Assembly (NCBI GenBank): GCA_914767715.1
Contig: OU612074.1
Coordinates: 2,249,501 to 2,309,500 of the forward strand
Direction: 5' to 3'
DNA from: Membranipora membranacea
Taxonomy: Eukaryota > Bryozoa > Gymnolaemata > Cheilostomatida > Membraniporidae
DNA length: 60,000 bases
The translations under genes and the position numbers were made by a program. A model generated the notes under the pieces. That model worked only from the letters and a program-made list of their open reading frames with translations, did no database searches and was not told where the DNA came from. Every line of letters starts with the position of its first letter. The stretch's first letter is position 1. Shown here piece after piece: positions 48,801-60,000 of the stretch.

Positions 48801-51800
48801 TAAGAATGAAAGCAAGCATATGCTAGTTAAAGCTATAGTTGGGCCTCCCCATATTTGGTATCACATTGAAGGTCTCAGTCCAATTAAGAGCACCGTGGCA
48901 ACCTTTTGAATGGCCTATGGATACAATTGAAACCATAAGCTTTACTAAAATGGGAATTTTTTCTCAATTTATCTCAACCACTAAGGTTGTCCCCTCTTTA
49001 TTGCTCTATAATATGAACAAATAAAAGGGAGAACAATCTTTTTGGTTGAGAAATGTTTTCATTTTAGTAAAGCTAATGGTTTCAACTGTGTCCATAAGCT
49101 ATTTGAAAGGTTACCGTGGTGCTCTTAATTAGACTGAGACCTTCAATATGATACCAAGTATGAGGAGGCGCAATTAAAGCTTTAAGCTGTGACAATAGAG
49201 TTATAGAGTATATCAAAACTCTGTGATTGTGGTCAGTGTTTACGTATGCGATCAACTATAGTATTCTTCAAACAAAATCAGCAATGAGGCCAATGGAACT
49301 AGCTACGGATATCAGATTGGCCAGTTGAATTTTTGCCTTATTGAAAAAAAGGCAAGAGTGGTGTTCTAATTTGTTCGCTCGTAAACATCTTGCACAATGA
49401 GAAAACATGGGGTATTTATGTACTAGCAGTGTACCTGTTGATTTGTTCATACTAAAAGGTACATCATTCCCTTGAAGAAGTGAGAAACTGAGATTAGGGC
49501 TGCTCTGAGAGGACGCTTTCTCGATTCTTACAGCTAAAACTTCAGTGCCTGGCATGGCATTCTCAGGTATCGTTACATAGTGTCGCTTATTAAATATCAC
49601 AGGGCTAATCTCGCCAACTTCTACAAAAATCAGTCAAAAAGGGAGTTAAAATTTAGGTAGTAAAAAAAATAGAGATTGGCATAATGAGGGATAGTACTGC
49701 TAGTTCATAGATTCATAATCAGATAACTTTCACACCTCCAATCTTTACCTATCGATGCCGAGGGAAATACCATTTTTGTAATCATAAGCAAACTGAATTT
49801 GAAATTTCTAAAAATCCACCGTTATTATCATAGGGCTAAAGCAGTAAATACAGTGTTATCCTAGAGCTATAGACAGGCATCCTAATGAGAATATTTGACG
49901 TACCTATTTCGCATAAAACTCCTTCGAATCCACAGTTGCAAACACATACATAACCATTGACTTGGTCTTGGCACACCCCTGTAGAGGCACACGGGTTATC
50001 TGCACATTCATCTTTCTCTGGGTAACAAATAATGATGTCCAGTCACTAAGCATTCTCATGAGGTACTGATGTATCCCTCAATATCATAATGTGTTGATTC
50101 TTACGTGCAAAAACATCCCTAAGCAATGTCGGAGTAAAAATCTCACAGCTGGCTTGCAAACAATGTATCACCTACCTATCCCGCAGGTTTTACCCTCATA
50201 TCCTGGTTCACAAGAGCAAGTGAAACCGTCGACTTCGTCAGAGCACAATCCATGAATACAAGGATGAGTGTTACAGCCAATCAAAACCTTTGTATCTGAT
50301 CTGGGTTCTGGTTTTAATGTTTCTAAAACACAATATATAATATAAAATAGTATGGGCTTAGGATATTTAGAATCATTTGCAATATGTATCTGTAGTATTA
50401 TATATAATTACCTTCTAAGATGTTCTGTAGCACCTAATGGCTGGCCAGCCCTACTAAGCAGTTGTGACATAGATCATCTAGATCAGCTCTGATATCAGTT
50501 AGTTTCTAGTCAGCATTGTTGCATCTCTGGTGTCGGAGGTAGGGATCAACATAGCTCTCAATGATTAAAGGGTAAGCAACTCTTAATGTATACATGGATC
50601 TAGCTATGAAAGAGGGGATAATTCTGAATAATAGTAACTCCGACATCCTCCCCTTTCTGAAAGTAATACTAACTGAAGATTGTCTGTACAGACGCAACGA
50701 ATATATACAAAGAGAAACTAACAACCATGTACAAAGGGGGAGATGCGTCTAGCAACATGCTAGATCATCTCGAAGTCGTCGAACCTCTTGGGTAGAGCGC
50801 CACGATTCTGTCGTGCACTCCTTCGAGGGGTCGGGGTAGGGGTCACCGGCAAAGGTGATGCCGGTACTTCACTGTGGATCTCAGCTCTAGGGGTAATAGA
50901 TACCTCACTGTGAGTAGTCTCATGTTCAACTCCAAGTCCTTTGTTGTGGGAGCAGACTTCAGATGCACTCTCTTTCTCCTCAGCTGATTGGAGCCTGTAT
51001 TCACGAGGTAAGATCTAGGTTGGGCAGTCTCCGCTATCACTTTTCCTTCCGTGCACTGTGGCTCATTATCAGTCCTTACGAGGACCTTGTCTCCTTCTGC
51101 TAGTGGCTTTAGGTCTCGAGCCTTCCTATCATGTACATATTTCTGCTTATTCTGCCTCTGCTGCAGTAACTCCAGGGCATCTGGTATCTGTGGCTTCAAC
51201 ATCTTTTCTTTACAGGGAAGCGGGCCTCGTATGCACCTACTGAATAGCATCTCTGACGGACTTTATGGCAAACCAGCAACAGGGGTCTGGCGATGTGCTA
51301 ACAACAACTGATATATGTCGGACTCTGTGTCGGCAGCTTTCTTGAGAAACTGTGTGACAGTCTGTACATACCTTTCTGCCATACCGTTAGATCTGTGATA
51401 GTGAGGATTAGATGTGGTCACATTAAAGCCCCACTCCCAAATGGCATGTGGTCAGCTACAACATCCACCGGTACACCATGGACTGAGAAAACTGACTTGA
51501 GAGCACCAATCACATCCTTAGCAGTCTTTCTTTTTATCATCCTTAGCTCCGGATAATGTGAATAGAAGTCAACAACAACAATGTAGTTGTGGCTCTGGAA
51601 CTCGAGTACATCCATTGCTACCTTGTTCAAGGGGAGCTCAGGCACGCTATGCGGCAGCAGGGGCAACTGCTGCTGTCTGTTAGAATGTCGCAGGCATATA
51701 AAGCATTCGGAGATGAGCTGTCTAATACCACCATTGATACCGGGCCAGAACACAGACTACTTCGCTCTCTCAATACATTTGTCCATCCCTAGGTGACCAG

Positions 51801-54800
51801 CATGCATTTTCTTCAGATAGTCACGTTGTTGTGCTTGGGGTATGACTAGACGCTCAGCACAATATATCATGCTATCTCTCAGATACAGTTCATCTCTGAA
51901 GTTCCAAAACGGTTGGATTATCATAGGTACTTGCTTCTTAGTCGGCCAGTTCCAGCCCTCCATTATCGCCAACTTGAGTTTAGCCAGTCTGTAAGTAAAC
52001 ATCATACAGGGACTGCTTTGCTGACTCTTCAAGCTGAAGGCAGTGAATCATAACAACATCATCCTCAATCGCTGGTTCAGTAGTAGGTAAGTAGGCACGA
52101 GACAGTGTGTCGGTCAAATACAAGATCTTTCCTGGCACATAACCGATCTCTTTTACCTGGTAGCGCTGCTGTCTTATCAGTAGCTTCTGCAACCTAGATG
52201 AGGCCATCCACAGGGGTTTCTTTACAATCGATACGAGTGGCTGATGATCTGTTTGGACTCCAATATCTCTACCATATGTGAAGGTATGGAACTTTTCACA
52301 ACCATAGACGATGGCAAGTAGCTTTTTGTCAATCTGGGGATATCTCTGTTCAGCATCATTTAGCGCTCTTGATGCATACGCTACTGGTTGACTCTGCTGT
52401 AAGAGTACTGCACCAAGTCCACCTTTGGAAGCATCAGTCTGTAGCAGTATATTCCTGTTAACATCAAAATACTTGAGCACTGGTTCACTCATCAGCGTAG
52501 CTTTGATTTGTCTCATGGCTTCCTGTTGGCTTCCTCAACTCTCTTTTCAAAGACTTCAGCACTGGAGTTGATGCCAAACGGCAGACGTTTATAGCAGTAC
52601 CTTCCAAAAGGGGTGTTTAAGGTTGTTAGGAGTTGTGATGGTCAAGAGGAACATGCCAGTACCCACTCTTCATGTCAACTATAGTGAACACAGACATGCC
52701 ACTGAACTTGAATGGGATGTCCTCAAGTGTAGGAATGTGGTGGTGTTCTCTCATCACAGCTTTATTCAGCTCCTTCGGATCTAGGCAAATTCTGACGCTG
52801 CCGTCCCTTTTCTCCACTACAACCATACTATTCACCCATGGTGTAGGCTGGTCAACCTTTTCAATTATACCATTAGCCTCCATTTTGTCAAGTTCAGCCT
52901 TCATCTTATCAACTCTACTAAGTGGTATACGCCTAGCTCTATTTATCACCGGTTTCACTTCGGGATCAATCCGTATAGTGTGCTCGAAACAGCCTATACC
53001 TTCAAAGCAATCTGCAAACTCATCTAGAATAGCCTGATTGTTGAGAGTGTCAACCCTCTTAACAATGCCGAGCCCCACACAAGCCTCCAAACCAAGAAAT
53101 GGCACCACATCTGCATCCACCAGCTCAAACTCTAACTTTGACACTCCATCCTTATCTAACCAAAGGGGAGTTTTTCCGCCACTCGGCAGTACGTCACCAG
53201 AGTATGAACGCAATCTTGCATCACTACCTACAACAGTTGCACTCAAGCTCTTGGCATGACTCAATGGCAAGACATTAGCACCTGTATCCACTTTGAAACT
53301 GACAGTTTTGGTGTTTTGACCAAAATAAAGATTATAGGTCTTGAACCATCCACGAGCTGTGACATATTTACTCTAGATCATACCTACAAAGAGGTCATTT
53401 ATGCCCATTATTGGTGGTTTACATGCATTCACAGTATCGACAGCATTCTCCTCCCTTTTTGTGCATTTGATCCTAAAGTGACCCTTACCATCACAAGCAC
53501 AACAGTCCTTACCATAGGCCGGGCATTTTCCTTTTGCATGGTCATAACCACAAAATTTACAGTCAGTTATCTTCCTTGGGGCAGGCATGGGGGGTCCCTA
53601 GCCTGTCTTGACAAGCTTTGTTCGGTGGGGGGGGGAGGGAACAAAGGGCTTGGTGAACACTCATCAAGGGCTAAGAAAGGCGAAATGGGAGAGCATTTTT
53701 GCTGGTGAAACAAATATAAATGGTTCTGATTAGTCTGCTCAAAACTTAAACTTTATTACTAGTTGCAGTATATCTTTAGATTAATGAAGTTTTCATGATG
53801 CTCATGCTTAGGTTAACTTCTGACATCAAACCTGATTTACAATATGTATGAGAGCCAATGCAAGTTCCACCAAGACAAAGGAACAATAAAAACAAAAGTG
53901 ACAGAATTTCTAGTCTGTCAATTCTGTTCCGATGACCAACGAATCAGAAGGAGCGAATAAATGATTATATACAAGAGAGAGCAGCTAAAACCGTTGATTT
54001 CACCATCACAGCTACCACCGTGAACTCATGGATTTGTTACACATTGGTAAATACCTTGGCTGCACAATTCTCCAGTATAACCAGCCATACAGTAACACTT
54101 ATAACTGTTCTCTCTATCCTCACACGTACCAGTAGAGTGACATGGATCAGAGGCACATTCATCTATGTCTACAAAAGCATTGAGTTGATAAGTTTACTTA
54201 GAGTACATGATATCACATTCTCCAATAATGTAGGTTATGTATACGCACAGTTTGAAGCTGGCTCTAAGTAATTGTATCAGTCGGTCACAACTTATAAAGT
54301 TATGACCATTAGCAATTAGATGGAAACACACTCAAAGCAAAAACCAGGTACATTTTCATTAGAAAATAATTTGTTGGTACCTAACAAGCCATAGAAGCTA
54401 AAGACAGTAATTAGTCAAGCGAGTTTCCTTAAAAAATGATACCTGATAAAGTTATAATAATACCTGTCTAATTCAATGCTTAAATGCACCTGAGCTACAA
54501 GCTATATGGAGATTATTTATTAACCTGTACACATGAATACAGGTTTACATGTTTAGATCTGCAAGAGTATAGCTCCTGCAATTTTTTTTTAAATGCAAGC
54601 TCAATACTCTAGTAGCAAGCTCCTTTTATGACAAAGTAAATGCATCTTTTTCTCGCAACATTTAATGTATATGATAGCAAATCAATCAAACATGATTCAT
54701 GTTTTGTGTATGTACAGATTGGTATTTAACATAAATGAGTGTCAAAAGTGTCATATATATTGCCAACCTATTTTGCACATGGTGCCCTCATATCCATCAT

Positions 54801-57800
54801 CACAAGTGCAGGTAAAGTGGTTGATCGCATCGGTACATTCCCCGTGTAGGCAAGGATTGGATTTGCATTCGTCAATATCTTCATCGCATGATGTACCGGA
54901 ATAGCCGTCGGAACAGTAACACAAATAACTGTTGACATGGTCCTCACATACTCCGTTAGAGCCACATATATCGGCACTGCATTCATCTGTGTCTACGGGT
55001 GATAATACAATATAATTATCAAATATCTGAGAGAGGAGTAGAGCTTGTGGCAAGATCACTGTCTTTGTTAATTTAATTTTTAATTGTGCATTATTTTTCA
55101 ACCGATTCTTTCAAACATTGACATACTCATGTAGTTGTAACTCAGGAGCTTGTGAATGATTCATGATTTGTACATGTCCAGATTAGTTTTCATCATAAAT
55201 GAAGCGCTCAAATATATTCTCACAGTCTTTGTTGATTTAATTTTTAATTGTGCATTACCTGTTTAACCGATCGTTTCAAACAATGACATACTCATAGGCT
55301 GTAACTCAGGAGAGTGTGTTTGATCATGATTTGTGTATGTCTAGATTAGAATTTATCAAAAATGAAGTGTCATAATATATTGCCAACCTATTTTACACAT
55401 GGGGCCCTCATAGCCATCATCACAATTACAGGTAAAGTTGTCTATTCCATCGGTACATTCCCCGTGTAGGCAAGGATTGGATTCGCATTCGTCAATATCT
55501 TCATCGCATGATATTCCAGAATAGCCATCCGAACAGTAGCACAAGTAACTGTTGACATGGTCCTCACATACTCCATTGGCACCACATGGTTGAGATTGGC
55601 ATTCATCTGTGTCTATGGGTGATAATACAATACAATTTTTAAATATCTGAGAGAGGAGTAGAGGGTGTGGCAAGATCACTGTCTTTGTTGATTTAATTTT
55701 TAGTTATGCATTAATTTTCAACTGATTTTTTTCAAACAAATGACATACTCAAAGGCTGTTACTCAGGAGCTTGTGTATGATTCATAATTTGTGTATGTAC
55801 AGATTATTATTTATCATAAATGAAGTGCTCAAATATATTCCCAACCTATTGTACACATGGGGCCCTCATAGCCATCATTACAAGTACAGTTAAAGTGGTT
55901 GATCTCATCGGTACAATTCCCGTGTAGACAAGGATTGGATTCGCATTCGTCAATATCTACATCGCATGATGTACCAGAATAGCCATCGGAACAATGGCAT
56001 AGATAACTGTTGACTTGGTCCTCACATACTCCATTAGAGCCACATATATTGGCACTGCATTCATCTGTGTCTATGGGTGATAATACAATATAATTATCAA
56101 ATATCTGAGAGAGGAGTAGAGGGTGTGGCAAGATCACTGTCTTTGTTGATTTAATTTTTAGTTATGCATTATTTTTCAACTGATTTTTTCAAACAAATGA
56201 CATACTCAAAGGCTGTTACTCAGGAGCTTGTGTATGATTCATGATTTGTGTATGTACAGATTAGTATTTATCATAAATGAAGTGCTCAAATATATTCCCA
56301 ACCTATTGTACACATGGGGCCCTCATAGCCATCATTACAAGTACAGTTAAAGTGGTTGATCTCATCGGTACAATTCCCGTGTAGACAAGGATTGGATTCG
56401 CATTCGTCAATATCTACATCGCATGATGTACCAGAATAGCCATCGGAACAATGGCATAGATAACTGTTGACTTGGTCCTCACATACTCCGTTAGAGCCAC
56501 ATATATTGGCACTGCATTCATCTGTGTCTATGGGTGATAATACAATATAATTATCAAATATCTGAGAGAGGAGTAGAGGGTGTGGCAAGATCACTGTCTT
56601 TGTTGATTTAATTTTTAGTTATGCATTATTTTTCAACTGATTTTTTCAAACAAATGACATACTCAAAGGCTGTTACTCAGGAGCTTGTGTATGATTCATG
56701 ATTTGTGTATGTACAGATTAGTATTTATCATAAATGAAGTGCTCAAATATATTCCCAACCTATTGTACACATGGGGCCCTCATAGCCATCATTACAAGTA
56801 CAGTTAAAGTGGTTGATCTCATCGGTACAATTCCCGTGTAGACAAGGATTGGATTCGCATTCGTCAATATCTACATCGCATGATGTACCAGAATAGCCAT
56901 CGGAACAATGGCATAGATAACTGTTGACTTGGTCCTCACATACTCCGTTAGAGCCACATATATCGGCACTGCATTCATCTGTGTCTATGGGTGATAATAC
57001 GATGTAATTATCAAATATCTGAGAGAGGAGTAGAGTGTGTGGCAAGATCACTGTCTTTGTTGATTCAATTTTTAGTTATGCATTATTTTTCGACTGATTT
57101 TTTCAAACAAATGACATACTCAAAGGCTGTTACTCAGGAGCTTGTGTATGATTCATGATTTGTGTATGTACAGATTAGTATTTATCATAAAAGAAGTGCT
57201 CAAATATATTCCCAACCTATTGTACACATGGGGCCCTCATAGCCATCATTACAAGTACAGTTAAAGCGGTTGATCTCATCGGTACAATTCCCGTGTAGAC
57301 AAGGATTGGATTCGCATTCGTCAATATCTACATCGCATGATGTACCAGAATAGCCGTCGGAACAGTAACACAAATAACTGTTGACATGGTCCTCACATAC
57401 TCCGTTAGAGCCACATATTTCGGCACTGCATTCATCTGTGTCTATGGGTGATAATACAATATAATTATCAAATATCTGAGAGAGGAGTAGAGCGTGTGGC
57501 AAGATCACTGTCTTTGTTGATTTAATTTTTAGATATGCATTATTTTTCAACTGATTCTTTCAAACAAATGACATACTCAAAGGCTGTTACTCAGGAGCTT
57601 GTGTATGATTCATGATTTGTGTATGTCCAGATTAGTACTTGTCATAAATGAAGTGCTCAAATATATTCCTCACCTATTTTACACATGGGGCCCTCATAGC
57701 CATCATTACAAGTACAGTTAAAGTGGTTGATCTCATCGGTACAATTCCCGTGTAGACAAGGATTGGATTCGCATTCGTCAATATCTACATCGCATGATGT

Positions 57801-57898
57801 ACCAGAATAGCCGTCGGAACAGTAACACAAATAACTGTTGACATGGTCCTCACATACTCCGTTAGAGCCACACGGTGTAGATTCGCATTCATCTATCT
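42836..57898 (-). CDS. EGF-cadherin transmembrane receptor, 20 exons seen, 5' end missing
   Basis: A cell-surface adhesion or recognition protein, type I. Exons in coding order: 57674-57898, 57217-57441, 56760-56984, 56303-56527, 55846-56070, 55388-55612, 54768-54992, 54055-54168, 50176-50322, 49904-50011, 49435-49620, 48549-48724, 47237-47714, 46859-47038, 45794-46023, 45383-45564, 44875-44996, 44788-44835, 43920-44057, 42836-43023. All phases agree, giving about 1289 residues. The first seven exons are 225 bp each and encode two calcium-binding EGF domains (D-x-D-E-C starts). Three single EGFs follow, then four cadherin repeats with DVNDN (DVNDNVPIF, DVNDNQPMF, DVNDNKP) and DxD motifs. Next is a region of about 180 residues with a few Cys and no recognised fold, then a membrane segment (VTAVVSSLVGGLVMALFMAA) and a basic tail of about 45 residues ending HAVHM. 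No catenin-binding motif is obvious. Signal peptide and first exons are not identified and may lie beyond the right edge. Confidence 0.85.
43361..43645. repeat. 28-bp minisatellite in a receptor intron
   Basis: About ten tandem copies of a unit like CTCTCACTGCTAGTAGAGAA plus GGCCCAGG, with scattered substitutions. It lies between the last two coding exons. Confidence 0.9.
46206..46648. repeat. 30-bp minisatellite in a receptor intron
   Basis: About fifteen tandem copies of a unit like TTGTGTGCTGTATGGATACT plus CAGCCTATAA. It lies in the intron between exons 46859-47038 and 45794-46023. Open frames on both strands here are repeat artefacts. Confidence 0.95.
48831..49181. mobile_element. 351-bp foldback MITE flanked by TTAA
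   Basis: The tips AGCTATAGTTGGGCC and, inverted, AGCTTTAATTGCGCC continue into arms that pair over almost the whole element. TTAA lies outside both tips (48827-48830 and 49182-49185). It sits in a receptor intron. Partial copies occur at 16495 and 37435. Confidence 0.75.
50531..50645 (-). repeat. Short 3' LTR (115 bp) with polypurine tract
   Basis: Bounded by TGTCGGAG and CTCCGACA, an 8-bp perfect inverted repeat with the TG...CA ends of LTRs. On the coding strand AGAAAGGGGAGGA, a polypurine tract, lies directly before it (50646-50658). An LTR of this size is unusually short. Confidence 0.6.
50843..52032 (-). pseudogene. Integrase region of the Ty3/gypsy element, broken
   Basis: Fragments at 51757-52032 (zinc-binding domain, HAGHLGMDKC), 51418-51753 (core with VAMDVLEFQ, VVDFYSHY and CFICLRHSN) and 50843-51250 (C-terminal domain, GDKVLVRTDN). 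The frame is lost between them, and the catalytic core is incomplete after VVADHMPFG, where the third acidic residue region is disrupted. Confidence 0.75.
51980..52516 (-). pseudogene. RNase H domain of the Ty3/gypsy element
   Basis: Contains LQTDASKGGLGAVLLQ, AYASRALNDAEQRYPQIDKK, and TDHQPL, the usual landmarks of gypsy RNase H. The RT palm that should precede it is missing. Confidence 0.85.
52520..53291 (-). pseudogene. Protease and partial reverse transcriptase, catalytic segment deleted
   Basis: The aspartic protease DTGA is at the start of the frame at about 53288. RT motifs follow (VEKRDGSVRICLDPKELNKA and FTIVDMKSGYWHV). After a frameshift near 52625 come RLPFGINSSAEVFEKRVEE-like codons, and then the sequence jumps at about 52530 straight to the RNase H lead-in. 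The segment that should hold the YxDD active site is absent, so this copy cannot make functional RT. Confidence 0.8.
53373..53588 (-). pseudogene. Zinc-knuckle end of gag from the Ty3/gypsy element
   Basis: A 71-codon frame with CKFCGYDHAKGKC and CCACDGKGHFRIKC, two zinc-binding clusters as at the end of gag. The rest of gag upstream is lost. Confidence 0.7.
55388..57898 (-). repeat. Tandem 457-bp exon-plus-intron array in the receptor gene
   Basis: Six copies of a unit made of a 225-bp two-EGF exon and its intron, with exon ends at 55388, 55846, 56303, 56760, 57217 and 57674 (spacing 457-458 bp). Introns are nearly as similar as exons among the middle copies. A seventh, more diverged copy ends at 54768, 620 bp away, with extra intron sequence. 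Confidence 0.9.
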
Positions 57899-58686
57899 CT
57901 AACGGTGATAATACAATACAATTGTAAGAGATCTGAGAGAGGAGTAGCGCGTGTGGGAAGATAAAAGTCATTGGATACACAACTCGCTTCTCCATTAAGA
58001 TTCCTCTATCTTTCTCCAGAACCAGATTGACCAAACACCAACGCAGAGATAAAAAGAAATGCTCAATACACAACATCAGACATTTTTCTGTGCCCTGTTT
58101 TCAATAAGAGTTATCTCCTCCTGGAGACCACAAATCGATCACGGCTTACCATCAAGCCTGTGCAAAGTTTGTAGAAATAACATCCATTGATGTCTGTTAA
58201 GGGTATGGGATTTATCCATAAGTGTAAGACATTCAGTTTCCTGGTTGGGTATATCTCCCTTTCGTTTACTGTTCACAAATAGTTACTACAGGGTGTATCG
58301 TGGTTGCATAATGAATGCTGTAAATCATCCTTCGATGTATGCTGGAACCATACTCTATCAAGTAACATGTTGCATACTAGTCCCTGGCCAATTTTGTAGA
58401 CATATATAAGGTACAGGATGATTTGCTACCATAGACTTTACTATTAGGTCTATGTTTAAGACATGACTTAAATACTACACACTAACACACTACACAAGGG
58501 TCAAGGTGACTTGTGTTGTAACCACTGTGTCTCTTTACTTCTGATGACTGCTGAGATGACTTTCAAGTGCACCTCACTAAAATCCCATTGATGGCAAAGA
58601 TTAACAACAATGAAGGTCAAAGACTAAGTGTGTACTGAGCTTGGTTTTTAAGCATTACTAGGCAAAAATACCTACAAAATGAAACC
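57899..58686. other. Region upstream of the first visible EGF exon
   Basis: It should contain intron and perhaps the leader exon of the receptor gene. A 44-bp segment at 58150-58193 has splice-like borders on the minus strand, but its phase gives no convincing leader. No signal peptide was found. Confidence 0.35.
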
Positions 58687-58690
58687 TTAG

Positions 58691-59136
58691 AGGGCAACCA
58701 GGGTTTCAAACAACTCCTCATTGATTAATAGCAGATTGCACCTTCTGCGTAGGGAAAAAGGCAAAATCTAATTCGGGTGATTATTCAGCCAAATTTTTTG
58801 CCAGGTTTTGCAGCAATGCATCAATGGGTAGTAAATAATGTGCTAGGCAGCTTTGTGCATTACGCTATGCAAAACTCAATTTAGTTGCTGACTCTAAGCT
58901 GGGTAACACTTCAGTTTAGGGATGTAATAATGATAGAGCACAGGCTAAATAATAACAGGAACAGGAAACTGCTCTGTGGTATTCTATTTTAGCTGAGTTT
59001 GAGTACCTGATGGATGAAATGGTTCACAAGAATTCTAGCTGAATAATCATCCAAATTAGATTGTGTCTTTTTCCCTATGCACAAGGTGCAATCTGCTATT
59101 TACCAATGAGAAGTTGTTTGAAACCCTGGTTGCCTC
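58691..59136. mobile_element. 446-bp MITE flanked by TTAA/TTAG
   Basis: The tips AGGGCAACCAGGGTTTCAAA and, inverted, GAGGCAACCAGGGTTTCAAA extend into arms of about 110 bp. TTAG (58687-58690) and TTAA (59137-59140) flank it, a TTAA duplication with one change. The body is related to the left 350 bp of the 1.7-kb element at 11329. Confidence 0.75.
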
Positions 59137-59140
59137 TTAA

Positions 59141-60000
59141 TCAAGGCCCATTGGTGTTTTTGATCTTTGGGTCACATGATTTACAACTGGAGTGTCCTGA
59201 TGCAGTTTATTCAATAAAATTCTGTGCAAAAGCTTAATTTTTTAACGCCCAAAGCACCATTTTTCATACAAATACCATGCAATACAGTGATCAAGTGGAT
59301 AGCGCAGTGTCATTGCACAGTGTCGTCATGAGGAATGCACTGAATTCGACAGGACGCTGAGCCTTTACCAAATAGCCATTAGTTTCTAGTCTAAAGTATT
59401 TATATGTTTATTAGGTGTGTTGTGTTGCTGATTAGCTTTCGCCCCTCTGTATTCAAAAGATGTGTACGAGTGTTTACATGGCTATTCATTTTGTTAGCTT
59501 TATTTCTGTACTTCAATTTTTCTATGACCAGCCTCAGTCAAGTCTGGGCTTTGGTTCAAGTCAGTACACCATGGTCTTGGTGTTATTCTTGAGCGCATAA
59601 TTTATGCAAACCGAGTATTTTACAACCAGTGGATTCTACCTTTTCTGGATGGTATGTTATTACACAGATATACATATTATATTAAATTTTTGTTCATGCA
59701 CTTAAAACTACACTGAGTGTTGGAATAACACTGCTATGTCATCAATATTATAGTACGCACACACGCGGTCCTCTACACCCAAGTTATGTGCTAAATTTGC
59801 TGCCGATATATGCTGCCGTAAGCTTAATGATGTAATGGTGTTGTGTATCAGTATTGTAAATCTTGGTGACAAGACTATTCACACACTGTTTGAAGCCCAT
59901 ACCCTACAGGAAGAAATGTTTGGTGGGAATCAAATTTCGCGATTTTGGCGACCTAGAAAATCGCTAATAATTTATTCCACCAAAAAATTGATCCAAAAAG
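59141..60000. other. Right edge, no gene recognised
   Basis: AT-rich sequence with no exon that fits the receptor or another family on either strand. The missing start of the receptor gene may lie beyond the edge. Confidence 0.35.

Larger units (their letters stand above)
50531..53600 (-). mobile_element. Ty3/gypsy LTR retrotransposon, 5'-truncated and deleted
   Basis: The order on the minus strand is zinc knuckles, protease, reverse transcriptase, RNase H and integrase, which is the Ty3/gypsy order. The 3' LTR is seen at 50531-50645. No second LTR and no gag body are found near 53.6 kb, where sequence changes to a G-rich dispersed repeat (about 53590-53640). Frames are broken at several places. 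It lies in the receptor intron between exons 54055-54168 and 50176-50322, in the same orientation as the gene. Confidence 0.8.

Noticed and set aside
58150-58193. 44-bp mini-exon upstream of the EGF array
   Set aside because: It has AG/GT borders, but its length and phase do not join convincingly to the next exon and it gives no signal peptide. Transcript data would decide.

Overview
This is animal nuclear DNA: AT-rich, intron-rich, with GT-AG introns, large spacers and many transposons. The gene set (WDR33, SSU72, an EGF/cadherin receptor and a nucleotidyltransferase-TPR protein of a type common in sponges, lancelets and other marine invertebrates) suggests a marine invertebrate, perhaps a sponge. 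The taxon is inferred and cannot be fixed from this window.

Layout. 1-1.76 kb: the first three coding exons of WDR33, minus strand, running off the left edge. 3.96-11.18 kb: a 7.2-kb terminal-inverted-repeat element with an exact 11-bp target duplication, holding a SINE and several hairpins. 11.33-13.07 kb: a 1.7-kb foldback element flanked by TTAA. 14.8-15.4 kb: a non-LTR reverse transcriptase relic. 15.68-19.22 kb: a complete five-exon SSU72 gene, plus strand, whose second intron has U12-type signals. 19.73-23.47 kb: a two-exon minus-strand gene for a DUF294-like nucleotidyltransferase with C-terminal TPRs. 26.8-36.6 kb: a transposon-rich stretch with a TIR element, a seven-exon hAT transposase broken by one stop codon, non-LTR retrotransposon remains and a TA-flanked MITE. 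37-42 kb: small repeats only. 42.84-57.90 kb: at least 20 exons of a minus-strand transmembrane receptor with 17 EGF domains, then 4 cadherin repeats, a membrane-proximal region, one membrane segment and a short basic tail. A 5'-truncated Ty3/gypsy element sits in one of its introns. 58.69-59.14 kb: a TTAA-flanked MITE.

Functional links. WDR33 (poly(A)-signal recognition) and SSU72 (RNA polymerase II CTD phosphatase) both act in mRNA 3'-end formation. They lie head to head here, and most of the DNA between them is inserted transposons. The receptor and the NTase-TPR gene both carry recently duplicated, nearly identical units (a 457-bp exon-plus-intron unit and a 132-bp TPR unit), so both are changing by tandem duplication.

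Splice junctions were assigned by eye from reading-frame continuity, GT/AG borders and family knowledge. No database search was run.
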